From Alviniconcha marisindica (lineage: Eukaryota > Mollusca > Gastropoda > Provannidae): DNA of 64,000 bases. The stretch covers positions 1,277,501 to 1,341,500 of the forward strand of contig JABMCL010000979.1 of NCBI GenBank assembly GCA_018857735.1, in the 5' to 3' direction. The translations under genes and the position numbers were made by a program. Below, one piece after another: positions 31,493 through 59,179 of this stretch; position 1 is the stretch's first letter, and each line of letters opens with the position of its first letter. The notes under the pieces are model-generated. The model was not told the DNA's origin. It was given only the letters and a program-made list of their open reading frames with translations, and did not search any database.

Positions 31493-31639
31493 TTAGAATA
31501 CTAGCAGTCATTCTTGTTTCAGATTTGATTTGATTTTCATTTTTTATTTTTTCAAGTCTGAATACACTGTGTCTGTAGACAGGAGTTTCCCAAGAAGAAT
31601 GGTATGTTTTGATGCAGTCTGCTAACCGTCAGATGAAGG

Positions 31640-31945
31640 TTGTAGTGACTGTTTTTTTACATGCATCAGCTCTCACACTCTTTTTCCTCCAATTTGTAGA
31701 TTTGCAGCAACAACAAAAAGAGAACACCGGGCAACAGCAATAAGTTATTCCAAGGTTGTAGTGACTGTGTGCTTACACACACTTTTCCCTTCAACTTGTA
31801 GATCTGCAGCAACAACAAAAAAAGGAGAACACTGGGGCAACAGCAATATGCTATTGCAAGGTTGTAGTAACTGTGCATTTACATGCCTCAACCCTCACAC
31901 ACTTTTTCCTCCAACTTGTAGGTTTGCAGCACACACAAAAGAGAA
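31640..31945 (+). repeat. About 105-bp tandem repeat, three copies
   Basis: Units with aggttgtagtgactgt, ccaacttgtagatttgcagc and gagaaca..gggcaacagcaat. Confidence 0.9.
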
Positions 31946-33344
31946 CATTGGGCAACAGCAATATGCATATGGATTAAATGCTGAAACACTTGTGTATTCA
32001 ATGCATTTATTTAACTCATTCTTGCAAATAACTGACTGTGCAGGGATAGGCAGCCATTTGCATACTGATCCCAAACAGCAATGCTAAACGCATACATATA
32101 CAGCTTGGGGCGTGACATTCTAGATATGAGCAGTATGTAATTTTTACATTTTGAATATAGTGTATTGTCACTTGTGGCCATGTTAATCATATGCACCTTC
32201 AGTCAGCTGCTTTTAAAGGGCAAATGAAGTGAAGGAAATATCACAGCCCTATCAATTGAAATTAAAAATTAAAAAGGGACTGCAGTTTTTCATTCAGTTT
32301 CTGGTCCCATTCAACGTTTAAAAGTCATGAAAACGTGAGGGAGTGCTGCAGTTTGAGCGTAGCTGTGTCAGTGACATCATAAACAAGAGCCAAAGGTGTG
32401 GCAAAAACATATCATGAACTTAGCTGTTTCTGCTCTTCACTGGTAGAGTTACCCACAGGCATGGAAATTTATTTGAAAGAAAAACTTTGAAATCTAGCCC
32501 CCCCCCCAAAAAAAATTAACTTTCAAAACTTTCATAACATTTGATTTTTCTTAGCCAAAACATAGTGCAGGATCATGTAAGAATGACTGCATTCAAGCCT
32601 GTTGCCAGCCTGCGAGAGTAACAGCAAATGACTTTGTTCACAATTACACAACCAAGACGGGCGATAGCCGTATGTGAATGTGCACCATATGTTTTGTGGG
32701 TATTCAGTGCGGAACTAAAATCGGTGCTTCCTTTTTTTTGTACTGCCAATTTTTTTTTTCCCGCGGACATTTTTTTTTCTCCTGTGAAAAGTCGGTTTCA
32801 CTGCTGCAGAAATTTGTATTTTCACGGACAATTCCCATGCCTGTACCCAACATGGCTGCACGAGCTCATCAGCTGTTTCTGCTCTTCATTAGTAAAGAGT
32901 TACCCAACATGGCTGCACCGCAAGGAGCTCAAGTTTGATGCAAAAAATTTTCTTTGAAATAATGATCATTCAAACATTGCACACAGATGGAGATATCTGC
33001 ATCATCAGAATGTAGCCTGCAGTCCCCAGCCAACTGTTCCAGGATTCATCCGCAAAACTGGCCTGTGCCAGCATTCCCAACAAACGAGAATTAACATGGA
33101 GATTTCACCCAGCTGTTTCACTCTACCTTTTTTCCATTTTTATTATTATTATTTTTTAACAAGCTTTCGTGTCAGAAATATGGTCCTTATTGATGTTGAA
33201 TGTGCTTTGTGAGTTATTAAAGAAGGCAGCAAAGCATATACTTCATTCGTGTAATGTGTGTGTAAGGCTAAGTGTGTGCGTAAGTACAAGTGTGTGTGTG
33301 TGTGTGTGAGAGAGAATAAGTGCATGTATGTGTGAGTATAAATG
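31946..33344. other. Intergenic, no gene recognised
   Basis: Contains a repeated segment (gctgtttctgctcttcac/att with gagttaccca, near 32423 and 32870) and a short GT stretch at 33290-33308. No other feature seen. Confidence 0.4.
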
Positions 33345-33350
33345 CATGTG

Positions 33351-35680
33351 GGTCATTCTCCTGAAAACTGGACAAAAAGGGTGCCTCTTTCCCCAATGAA
33401 ATAAAAATTAAACTAAAACATGAAACTTTTTAAACTACCGCCATATTTCTGATGTAATGTGTTTGGAGAAATAAGGGAAATGCTACAACAGGTAAATGCA
33501 TCATTATTTCTTGTGCTGTGAGCCTTTTTTTGTAAAAATCTGACATTTTCATGGCCGCCATCTGTGACATGGCTTTGGGAAGGTTAGCTGATCGCAGAGT
33601 ATTTCCTTGGAATCGTTCATGATTGAATAAAAACAGGTTTCATGAGAAAGAAGGGGCCAGTTCTTACATACAAATGGTATTTATTGTGTGTTGCTTGCTA
33701 TTAACAGCTCCAAACAAAGGAAAGATAATCAGTGTCTTGCACGTTACCGATGGTGTCTTCTGAGTGTGTATCATGATATTGTGACTTGTTCACAACAGAA
33801 ACTAAAAACTGTCTTTTTTCATCAGCTTAGTAGATAACCACATTTCACCTTATTTTTAATGCTCGTTTGATGACAAAACAGTAGATATACGAAATAAATT
33901 ACAGTCATTTCTTCAGGGGTGGTTGATGTGGTGTCTTACAATGGTGTAACGTGCAAGCATACAAAATAATAATTTCTGCTTCTACCATTGACTTTCGACC
34001 TACCCAAACATACCAGTACACATCAGCTGACTTTTGGCAGCAACGTTTGACCTCTTTTTGCGCTGCGTGTGGTGTATTATTTTACTAGGAAAGGGAAAGC
34101 ACTGTGGTGTCTTCAGGGGTGAGGGATGTAATGCTTGTGACACATATTTGTTCCCACTTGGCTGATGTTTTTGCAACCTTTTGTAACCAAACTTGGTATT
34201 GTGGTGCACCACCACGAGCCAGAATGTCATGCACAAAAATGGGATTCTGTCTTCAAGGTCAAGGTCACAGTGTGGGCTTATATAATCAAAATAAGACAGT
34301 TCCTACTATATCTTTTATTAGTTCAAGGTCAAGGTCACAGTGTGGGCTTATATAATCAAAATAAGACAGTTCCTACTATATCTTTTATTAGTTCTAAACA
34401 AGTGAGTCTTTTGCAACCAAACTCAATTTGAGTGTAGATCATCATAAGCAAAGAAGTGTCCAGTGAAAATGTTGGATTGCTGTGTTCAAGGTCAATGTCA
34501 CAGCTAAGGTTAACAAATATGACTATTTCTATGTTCTGAACTGCTGATTTTTTGGGGCGACCAACTGTTTGACAGTGCATGTTCATAAGCTGGAGTGTCT
34601 TGTGAAAAGGTTGCTTTGCTGTATTCAAGTTCAAGGTCACAGTGAAGGTTCTGAACTTCAGTGAATGTTTGCCCGGACAATATCTCTGGTCAGTCAAACT
34701 TAGTATGGTGATGCATCATCATCAGCCAGAGTTCATTCAGAAAAATCATTTTGCGATGTTCAAGGTCAAAGCCACAATCGTTTCTACTAGATCTTCAGAA
34801 GTACTGAAACTTTTGCAATCCAAATTAGTTTGATGGTACATAATCACAAGACAGGGTAAGATACCGTGAAAATATTTTCTTGCTTTTGCACAGGGCGTGA
34901 GACAGAATATGGCTTGGGGACTGTGGACTAGATTGCTGCCACTCTTGGCTATCCCGATATCTAACGCAATACCGGTTCCAATTAAAAAAATGTGGAAAGA
35001 ACAATGCTTTTGTAATGAATATACTTGTTTATTAAGTTTTTTGGTCAATGGTTCAAGTGTGTTATTCTTATATCCTTTTGTACTTTGTGATGATGTCCAC
35101 ATAACATGTGAGACAGATTACTAATTAAGTGCGATTGGTTATTAACTTTAGAAAGCAAGAAACAAATATCCCTCTGACATGTATATTTACATATACGGTT
35201 CAGACCAAGTAAGTGCAATACATCCCCCCCTCCTCCAAATTACTTTGGGGAAAAAAAAGAAAAAGAAAACTAAGGAAAAGAAATGTGTAATCTATTTCGT
35301 GCATGTCTATACTTCGAAGAAAACATTTTAAACCAAAATCATTAAAGAGGCATGATAGTTTGGGGTTTTTAATGTCAGAAGTGACAGATATTCCTTTATT
35401 AATTAGGAAATATTGTATAATAAAAAAGGCAAGTCAAACTGGCCCCTGAGCCGACTCTATTCATGCATTTCTGGTGTCTTCTGTAACATGCAAGACACTG
35501 ACCTATGATGCAACATAATGCACAATTAACCAGGTTCCTGTCACCCTGTCAGTTTATGTCTTATATTTATGTACACACGAGAAGTCAAGCTTTCATTTGC
35601 AAATAATAGCATAAAAAAATTCACACTTTGAATTTTGACCCTCTATGTCACAATTTTGACCAGTTTTCAGGAGAATGACC
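33351..35680. mobile_element. 2.33-kb non-coding element with perfect-type terminal inverted repeats
   Basis: Left end GGTCATTCTCCTGAAAACTG and right end its reverse complement (about 25 bp, one mismatch), flanked on both sides by CATGTG (33345-33350, 35681-35686), a possible 6-bp target duplication. No transposase reading frame. Inside are several TTCAAGGTCAAGGTCACAG repeats. Superfamily not assigned. Confidence 0.8.
34085..34860 (+). repeat. Interspersed unit with TCAAGGTCA motifs
   Basis: About five degenerate units of 110-150 bp: ttttgtaaccaaacttggta, catcatcataagc, tcaaggtcaaggtcacagtg. A 74-bp stretch is duplicated exactly or nearly so at about 34255-34395. Related units lie at 56230-56870. 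Confidence 0.85.
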
Positions 35681-35980
35681 CATGTGTGAGAGTACAAGTG
35701 TGTATGCATGTGTCTGTGTGTGTGCATGCATGCGTGTGCACTGGAAAGTGTCATGGACTCCATATAAAACACAGACTTGCAATCTCAACATATTTCATGT
35801 TAGCCAATGTAACTTGCTCAGTTTGCACTCTACCAACACCAAAAAACACTTGACATGACACATTCACACATTCATAGACACGGCACTTCACGCAGTACTG
35901 ATGACAGCACATACATCCAGGTAGAGACCCCTTATCATAATCAAACCAGACACTTACACCAAATACTGATTAAAAATACT

Positions 35981-35986
35981 TTTATT
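35981..35986 (-). terminator. POLR2D polyadenylation signal AATAAA
   Basis: TTTATT on the + strand reads AATAAA on the minus strand, about 160 bp past the POLR2D stop. It is the first such hexamer there. Confidence 0.6.
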
Positions 35987-36143
35987 CAAGTCCATAAACC
36001 CAGCCATTTACATTCATCATATATGACTAATGCTAACAGCATTTTCATTTACTCATTCCCTTTTCATTCAATGAATCATAACAACACTTGCATCTACATC
36101 TCACACACACACACACACACAGACAGATACCCACACAGACACC

Positions 36144-36222
36144 TCAACACTGAAAACTCCGTTTAGTTTTGATGTCGTCCAGGTACTGTTGCAGCTCCTC
36201 ATCCTCGTACCGCCCTTCAATG
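36144..36222 (-). CDS. POLR2D: POLR2D exon 5 with stop
   Basis: 79 nt, [20 protein letters not shown] then RSFQC and TGA. Acceptor gtcggcag. A polyadenylation signal lies about 160 bp further. Confidence 0.96.
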
Positions 36223-36499
36223 CTGCCGACAGAAGAGAGCAGGTGTTACAGGTCACCACGTGGGCCGCAAACCATTGTTTGAACACACGAAAATACCGCA
36301 CACGCTGACAAGAGTGGGTAGTGCTGCTCTTGCAGTGGCTGTGCCTTACCCAGGAATGGTGGCCTGAATTTCCCGAAAGGGACAAAGACGTACGAGTCTT
36401 AAATACAAATTTAAAAATAGACATCTTCCGTTTAAGTTGGCTGTAGTTGTGTGAAGTCTATAATTACGCTTGTGTGTGCATGTGCCTCTGTGTGCTACT

Positions 36500-36562
<63 letters not shown>

Positions 36563-39500
36563 CTTAGAGTAGTCTTTCCGTCTTTCCAGACAAGATTTCC
36601 ACTGTATAAATACTTTTATTATCTTCAAGCACTTCTGCACTGCTATGAAACCAGGACTCTAGATGTGACTGCAGCTGGCCAGATGGTAAGGGGCATTGCA
36701 TGGCTGTTTAAAGCCCCAATCCTCTTTTGTGCAATGGCATATGCTGACACGACACTGGATGTCACCTACTGTTGTCATGCTGTGTAGCCTGCACTGCCAC
36801 ATGTGCGTGCAATGATTGACACAAAGGTGACATGTGGGTAACTGTCGCTGTTGCATGGCAGATGCCAGTGATAAAGAAACCACAGTATTGGTAGCAGCAT
36901 TATTACCCTATCATAGCTTGCAGCAGTACTTTTACCCTATCAGAACTAGTAGCAGTATTATTACCCTGAGAAATACTTTCAAATCACCAAGACAATACAG
37001 GAAGTGGCTGAAACAGCACCCACACTAAACAGATCTAGCTCTGGCTCATGAAATAAAGTGCAATGCCTCTCTCGTCCCTCTCTCTCTCTCACAATGTCAC
37101 AGACACACTCACAGTGACTTTGAAGTACACAGTCACACGAACACAAACATAGTCACACACACACACACACACACACACGCTCTCTCTCTCTCTACCTTGG
37201 AATCAGGGACTTTGCCTCCTCTGCAGTCTCAGGGCACAGGTTTGCCAAGGCTGCCAACTCAAACTTGTGAAATTTCTTCTGTTGTAAATCACTGCAAGGA
37301 CACAGAGATATAAAGTACACATGATACATTATAATATCTACACATATACATGTGTGAACTGCATTTCATGTACTTTGAAATTTTCACTAATTTGAAACTT
37401 TTAGTTTCACTAACGCTTAACAGGAGTAGAATATGTATGAGCCCAAAACAAAAATAGGCACTTCAGAATAAAGAGCCATATATGATACTTCCACACTTTT
37501 CAAGAGGTCCTTTGGACTTGCAACGCCAAAAAAGTTGCACTCACTTTCTAACAGCTGTCATGGTTTCACGATTTTTGAACTTGCTGAATCGCTGGCAGTA
37601 GTTCAAAGTCTTCATGAAAACATCAGACAGTTCCTGCTCCTCCTCTGCACTCTCGTTTGTCTGCTTTCTGCAAAAGACACATTCTGACATTGCCACTGCA
37701 GTCCGCAATTCAAAGAATTCTTCCACTGGACGCCAAAACAACACAACAAAACAGCTCAACCAAAAACAGATAAGTATTCTATATATCACTCTTCACCCAT
37801 TTAAAGTTTAACTGTTGTTTAAGTGTCATCTTGAACTAACTTGTAGCTTGAAAAGGGGGACAACCATGAATATTCCCATGTTCTAATGTTCCTTTTAACC
37901 TTTCGTGTGTTTGGATATTGTTTCAGAACGCTAGCAGTCATTCTTGTTTCACTGATGTTGTTGTTTTTGTTGTTGTGGTTTTCTCCTTAAAGTCTTATCA
38001 ACAATTAATTAGTGCTTGAATTGAAAGACATCACATGGACACAACAGCAAACAAGTAAATTATACAAGGTGTGCTATAAACACCACCAAAGTATTAATTA
38101 CTGTACAAAATCACTCTAGGCCTCATTCTGTTTATGATTATGCCACCTTATCGGACTGGTGGGCAGTGGGTCTTTAAAATACACCGCTATCTGATTTTTC
38201 TTAGTGTGAGCTAGGAACAGAAATGTGAGACTGGCACTGATGAGAGTGTGTTATTTATAAGCATTAAATCTCAGGACTTGTCCCTCAGGGGCCTCATCTT
38301 ATTTTCAACCAGGGGGTAATCATTTAAGCCTATGCTATATTTTCAGTGGAATATATTTACAATGACGTTGCAGCCTTCATCCATGTCACTGCACAAGGCT
38401 GACCTCATGCTATTACTAATACTACTAATAAACTATGTTTAACACATGTATGCTCTACAGTCTACACTAACAGTACCACTGCTTTTAGTTTAACTTTAAT
38501 TTAAGTCTTGCATTTTCACCCATAGCACACTATTGCTTTCTAAGTTCTAGATCTACAGCTCACTGGTTATTTTACCTATCAATATCAGATATATATATAT
38601 AATAATATAGAACTCCTGATGAAGAACACAAAAAATAAAAACCTTTCCATTTATATTTTCATCTAAATCAACCCACAACAAAGAACTGCCCCTCTTTTCT
38701 GTATTATTAAGACATTAAAAAAATCACACAAAAGTGGTCATAAACTTTTAAAGGAGGGGCTCTGGCATCCGGTTTGTTCTATACCTGTGGTCCAACAGCA
38801 TCTGGACTTCAGATATCATCAAGGTTTCTGCATTTTCAAATTCTGCACACAGAACAACAAACATCAAATGACTGTAAGTGTAAAACCAGTATACTATAAT
38901 AACTTAACACTTGAACTCAAAGGGATGAAAAAGGAGAAGCAACAGAAGGTGAGAAGCCAACTGCCAAGCCCATGTTTATCAATAGCATAAACGGGTCAAA
39001 ATGACTACCATAGAAATCAAATCAGTACAGTGATTACACTTATAAACAAGTTATACTTATAGCCAAAAAGATTTATGATTTATGCTTCTTCAGTCACACT
39101 GTAACACCATGCAGATATTCCAACAGTAGGCAGACCACTGTATTCTGTAACTAGTACTGTGACTTTGAGTGTGACTGTCACTGTGGGTGAACAGGGAACA
39201 TTTCAAACTGTTGTTGGGACAATGCAATTTAGAAGGAAGACAAATCATACAAGATCATTACTGGCACAATGTAATCATACATTTTAGCATGTTATTAATA
39301 TTACTCAATCAAGCAAATTTGCTTGGTATCAACTATCAATATCAATTATCATGTAAGAAAAACTTCATTTATTTTATTTTGATTTAAATCTTAATTCATT
39401 TGCACACCATAGGCTACATGATTGTATAACACTGACACTTCATTCAGAATATTCAAAATGGCAGACACAGCAGATGATGCTAGTACTGTAGTATTCAATT

Positions 39501-40273
39501 CAATAAACTTTAATTATCCCACTTGTTAGTCTAGTAATAATTCTAATACCAGTTACCATTGAAGATGCTGAGAGGTTAGCACTTTCACAAGTGACAGGTG
39601 AATCACATCCAGAATCTGGGCATACTATCAGTATTATAACTATGCCCTGCATCTGTTCTACAGAGTATACAGTGCATGTTGTTATGTTATCCAAATTCCT
39701 ACTTTGCTTGGAACTGGATCACACACGCACCTGTTGTATTATAAAGATCCTGTAGTCCATGTATTGCCAGAATTATGCGATCAGTTAGATAAAGATCCTG
39801 TAGTCCATGAGACTTTTACCCGTCCCTAATAGTAATACTGTAACAGTCACTATGGCTATGGTCTCTGTGAACGTACAGCTACATTTACATTAGAAGAATG
39901 AGACAGAGTTCTGTGACTGGTTTATGAAAATACAATTTTGTGTCAAGACTGCTACAATGTATAAGCAAAACACGAATGCAAACGTACATATGATTCCATA
40001 CGACTTTTATTGTTTATAAATACTAAATAGTTTTTATTTGTTTCTTTTGAATTTAGTCAATCACAATATACTGATTAACTGAATTGACAGTCGAGGAATT
40101 GGCCTGATTTGAATCCCTTCCCTGGACTGTTTTCCTGAAATCTGATAACGATCCGAACATGTGAACAAAAGCTTAAAAATTTAATGATCCAAATTTGCTC
40201 CACCTTTTGGAAAATGCAATTCCGCCGCATCTTCTTCCTGAGGTTCACTACTCGTGTTGTTCGTCGCAGCCAT
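36144..40273 (-). CDS. POLR2D: RNA polymerase II subunit RPB4 (POLR2D), spliced gene of 5 exons
   Basis: RPB4 pairs with RPB7 to form the stalk of RNA polymerase II, which helps initiation and couples transcription to mRNA fate. Coding exons on the minus strand: 40273-40204, 38842-38785, 37667-37545, 37291-37196, 36222-36144, totalling 426 nt and 141 aa (human about 142). Phases agree at every junction. Conserved stretches include [53 protein letters not shown] and [20 protein letters not shown]. The protein ends FQC rather than the vertebrate FQY. The start ATG has acidic residues shortly after it, as in orthologues. The gene is head-to-head with SLC2A and tail-to-tail with DIS3L2. Confidence 0.97.
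37196..37291 (-). CDS. POLR2D: POLR2D exon 4
   Basis: 96 nt, [20 protein letters not shown] then [11 protein letters not shown]. Acceptor ccttgcag, donor GTAGAG. A (CT)n/(CA)n tract follows in the intron. Confidence 0.97.
37545..37667 (-). CDS. POLR2D: POLR2D exon 3
   Basis: 123 nt including the most conserved RPB4 core ([20 protein letters not shown]). Acceptor cttttgcag, donor GTGAGT. Confidence 0.97.
37715..37952 (+). mobile_element. Foldback MITE, right arm only
   Basis: Shares aacagctcaaccaaaaacag, tgtagcttgaaaaggggga and aacctttcgtgtgtttggat with the 31-kb copy; in POLR2D intron 2. Confidence 0.75.
38785..38842 (-). CDS. POLR2D: POLR2D exon 2
   Basis: 58 nt: [19 protein letters not shown] with split codons at both ends; acceptor tgtgcag, donor GTATAG. 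Confidence 0.94.
38843..40203 (-). other. POLR2D intron 1
   Basis: AT-rich. Direct duplication of aaagatcctgtagtccatg at 39744 and 39791. No coding, RNA or transposon signal recognised. Confidence 0.5.
40204..40273 (-). CDS. POLR2D: POLR2D exon 1
   Basis: Starts at the ATG complement of 40273-40271 and encodes [20 protein letters not shown] then FPK, ending in phase 1. Donor GTGGAG is weak, but the next exon restores Glu-Phe after FPK exactly as in orthologues. Confidence 0.92.
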
Positions 40274-40486
40274 TTTGGAAACTAATTTTGCAAAAATTCA
40301 GAATGGTATCGAACCGCATAATAATTTAGAAGAAATTAAAAACTAGAAGCACAGTAGTATTCAACACCTGAATCGATAATTGCTGCAGTTATAATTTATA
40401 AATCAGTTAACAAGCCAGGGTTAATGTGACCTTCCGTAATGTTTTTCTAATCATGTGACGATCATGTGACCTAGTACAAACACAAC
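40274..40486. promoter_or_regulatory. Probable bidirectional promoter between POLR2D and SLC2A
   Basis: Only 213 bp separate the two divergent ATG codons, so both 5'UTRs and the core promoters must fit here unless noncoding exons lie elsewhere. No TATA box stands out for either gene. Two identical TCATGTGAC motifs at 40451-40459 and 40462-40470, 11 bp apart (about one helical turn), match the M-box/E-box class bound by MITF/TFE/USF-type bHLH-Zip factors. Promoter function is inferred from gene layout. Confidence 0.6.
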
Positions 40487-55716
<15,230 letters not shown>

Positions 55717-56229
55717 CGACACATGTGATGCTGATTGAGTTATGGCATCATGATATTTAAAAAAAAAGTGTGTGTAGGCTTCCTTGAAATGTAGGATTTA
55801 AATTTGTGATGTAGTGTGTTTGTTGTTAAAATCGTCTGCTTAAACTCAGAGAACTTGTTGAGAATCATGAGCTCTGTACAATTTTGTTTGTGTGAGCAGC
55901 ATACAAAAATGTAAGTGTACTTGAAGTGTATTGTGCAAAATGATACTACCTTTGATGAATGGTTTTGTACAGTTGTTATTGCCAGCGTTTCTTGAAGGCA
56001 AGCAATTCATTTGTGTATGTGTGTGTGCGTTCATGTTGTATGCGTTGAATTTTGACAATATGTATTTGTAAAGAACGTGTAAGTGCTTAGGACCTGTGCG
56101 GGTTAGACGCTGTAAGTATTCATTATTATTATTGTTATTTGTGAGTTGCAAGTCAGCTCAACCCCCCGCCCCCTGGTGATGGGGGTTGTGGGGGGGGGGG
56201 GGGGGGGGGGGGGGTTATACTGAAATCGC

Positions 56230-56870
56230 CATGTCCATGTGTCCACCTGTCCAGGCTTTGTTCAAAAGATACTTTCTGAACTGCTCAACCTTTTGTAACA
56301 AGGTTGATATGAATGGTCCATCATCATGAGCTGGAGTGTCATGCCCAAAAATTGGATTGCTATCTTCAAGGTCAAGGTGAACGCTTGAAGATGTGACTGT
56401 TTTTCAGTTTTTGTTGTTGTTGTTGTTTTTTGTTTTGTTTTTAATTGTTTTTTTGTTTGTTTATGTTTCTCTGGAATTGATCATTCCTTTCCTACCAAAA
56501 TTAGCTTGATGATAGATCATTATAACCCAAAATGTCAAGTGAAATAGCAGATTGCTGTGTTCTAGGTCAAGGTCAGTTTGTATTGTTTCTCAGGACAACA
56601 CATTCTGAATTGTTGAACCTTTTGTAACCATTGTAACCATACTTGGTATTGTGACACATCATCATAAACTGCAGTGTCATGCAAAAAAGATTGTTTTACT
56701 GTCTTCAAGGTCAAGGTGACAGTGAGAGCTCTTATAATCAAAATATGACTTTCTGCTATATTGTCTGAACCACTGATCCTTTTTGCAGCCACACTTAATT
56801 TGATGGTACTGTTTTTGAGATCAAGGTCACGGCAATCGCTCAAGACCACAGTGAATGTTTTGTCAGTCCT
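56230..56870 (+). repeat. TCAAGGTCA-type interspersed units, second cluster
   Basis: tgctatcttcaaggtcaagg, ttgtaaccatacttggtatt, cttcaaggtcaaggtgacag; about four units of 130 bp related to 34085-34860. Confidence 0.8.
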
Positions 56871-57067
56871 ATACTTTCTGTGCTACTGATCTCTATCAGC
56901 CAGACTGGGTGTGTCGGTGTACTACCACTGTTATAACTAGACCAAGTGAAAACAAAATATTTCTCTGTAGTATTTCTTTGTCCCTTGTGGGAAATTTGGG
57001 TCGCCTTACCCGGGTAAGGCACAGCAGCTGCAAGAGCAACGCTACCCATTCCTACCAGTGTGTGGTA

Positions 57068-57306
57068 ACCACTGCTACAGGTCACACTGACACAGGTCAC
57101 ACTGACATAGGTCACACTGCCACAGGTCACACTGACACAGGTCACACTGACATAGGTCACACTGCCACAGCACTGCCATGTGTCACAGCCACAGCACTGC
57201 CACTTTTATGCAACAGTTGGCTTTAAGTTGTGTGTGATGAAAGGAACTAGCCTTATCAAAACATCCCACAGGACAAATAAATAAAAGCAAGCTTTAAACA
57301 CACCTT
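57068..57306 (+). repeat. Copy of the GLUT intron 11 segment
   Basis: See 55010-55248; here with more 15-bp ggtcacactgacaca units. Confidence 0.92.
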
Positions 57307-57309
57307 TAC

Positions 57310-57560
57310 CCGTTACTATTTTCTTCTATCCAAACAACAGTATGGCTGCCAGTGTTTGGATTTTTAACATGGGCAGATGTTGATGCATGTGATCGCACAC
57401 AGGGGCTGTGCGGACACCGTAAAGAGAGTCTGCGCTGGAAGTTGACTCAGGAAAATCCCTTGCCTCCCTGGAGATTCAAACCCGTGTCCGTATTGCGCCT
57501 GGCTTTTCGGTCAGATGCTCTACCAACTGAGCTACCCCTGCCCCACCAAATATGCATTGA
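57310..57560 (-). mobile_element. tRNA-derived SINE, minus strand
   Basis: Minus-strand box A TAGCTCAGTTGGTAGAGCA (57516-57534) and box B GGGTTTGAATC (57473-57483). The body (cagactctctttacggtg) is shared with the copy at 10845-11345. Confidence 0.75.
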
Positions 57561-57959
57561 CAGTGACGCTATGGTTTACAGTATCTAGGCACACAATGGG
57601 GTATTTTGCTGCGCAAGGTGACAAACCTTTTCTATTTGGGTGGGGTGGGGATTCCGTCTTTGTCTTTGAAATGCTGTGGTGCTGGTCATCAGTTTTGTTC
57701 AGAGTGGAATATACTTTAATATCTAGAACTTGGATTACCATGGTATGATATTCAGCGTCACTGTCCTCTGCCAGGTGCATTATATGCATTCCTAAAAAAA
57801 ATTATTTGATTGATATGCATACAAAATGTATTTGATTTCTTGTGAAATCAAATGTTTATCTCCTTCAACCTCTCCCTTAGCCTGGCAAATGCTTTCACAG
57901 AAAGTCAGCTTATAAAGTCAATATAGAATCAGTCGCAGCCTACTTAAAACTGTATGGAG

Positions 57960-58092
57960 GTACCTCTGGTGGAGTTTATGTCCCTTGTATTTACTCGCAT
58001 GCCAGGTGAGAGTTACCGTAGGTGACAGGTCTTTGTTGCACTTGTGTAACGTCTTTCAAGTGCGGATTAACTCCCTTGTTTGTTGATTTGAC
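57960..58092 (+). repeat. Copy of the GTACCTTGTATTTA inverted-repeat family
   Basis: tggagtttatgtcccttgta, catgccaggtgagagttacc, aactcccttgtttgttga, as at 48505-48640. Confidence 0.75.
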
Positions 58093-58934
58093 TTCAAACT
58101 GTATTTTCCCCTATTCTCCTTTCTCATCCTGGATGCAGTCCTTCTGTGCACCTGCGCATGTGTGTGTGTGTGTTGGGGGGGGGGGGGGGGGTATGAGGAA
58201 TACAATATTATATTCAATATATTCTTTTGGAGGTTTTATGTATACAGTTTCATTGATCTTGTGAAGCGCAGCGCGCTCACTCTTGTTGGCGAGATACAGC
58301 ACTATTGAAAGGACCATTATTATTATTATTTGGAACACCTTGCATCTTCATGGTGATCATTGGGTTCCACAGTGCTTAAGCACCACCATCCGAAGCCACG
58401 TCCTGCATTCAGCTTGCCTGGCTCACCATGTTGCTATGATAAGATCTCATGACATCACTGAGTCATCCTGACGTTTGTTAACTTCTTATGAATTCCAAAT
58501 GCTTTGTATGTATTATATGATATATATATATCTATATCTGATATAACCAGTAAATATGCCAGATCCAGTTTGGAAGTGTTTTGGTTAGACAATTATGGCA
58601 GTTACGGCTAGCATGCAGTCAGAATTGGGCCGGCTTGTGTGCCAGATCCAACTTCCCACATCTGATTTGATTCCTTTCTTGTGAAAAAGGCTCAGATCAT
58701 ATTGTGCAAAACTGACCCGTTTCTGATCAGGATAGCCTGGTCAGGTTTTGGCCAAACACATCTAGTCTGGAAGCAAGCTGATAAGCAAAAATCACTGGGC
58801 CCAGTTCTGGTCAACGTTTCCAAACCGATCTGGATCAGATGCATACTTGTGCATCTAAATATTATTTAGATGCACAAGTTTAAATCCATGTCCAGAACCA
58901 CAAATGAAGGACCATATCTATGCATCCAAAAAAG

Positions 58935-58969
<35 letters not shown>

Positions 58970-59083
58970 GTTGTTGTTGTTGTTGTTTTGAATGTAGAGT
59001 AAATTAATACTGTGTTATACAAGTGGGCTTTAATATGCATGGAACAATACAGATGTTAGCAGGCTCAGATTCTAATGACAGAA

Positions 59084-59089
59084 AATAAA
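59084..59089 (+). terminator. Candidate polyadenylation signal for SLC2A
   Basis: AATAAA; other candidates downstream of the stop are near 57275 (in a repeated segment) and 60427-60432. The 3'UTR end cannot be fixed from sequence. Confidence 0.25.
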
Positions 59090-59179
59090 GAAATGTGAAT
59101 GCATGGTTATGGCCTGTTTAAGCCAGTCAGCCTGAGAGCAATGTTGTGATTTTGTATAGCATATTCTACAGCCAGTTTA

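Larger units (their letters stand above)
55717..59160 (+). other. GLUT 3'UTR and flank
   Basis: Holds a G tract (56186-56213), TCAAGGTCA-type units (56230-56870), the duplicated intron-11 segment, a minus-strand SINE and a copy of the second inverted-repeat family. No further gene recognised. Confidence 0.5.

Noticed and set aside
57471..57540. tRNA gene on the minus strand
   Set aside because: Boxes A and B are good, but there is no pairing acceptor stem, and the sequence continues into a SINE body shared with another copy.
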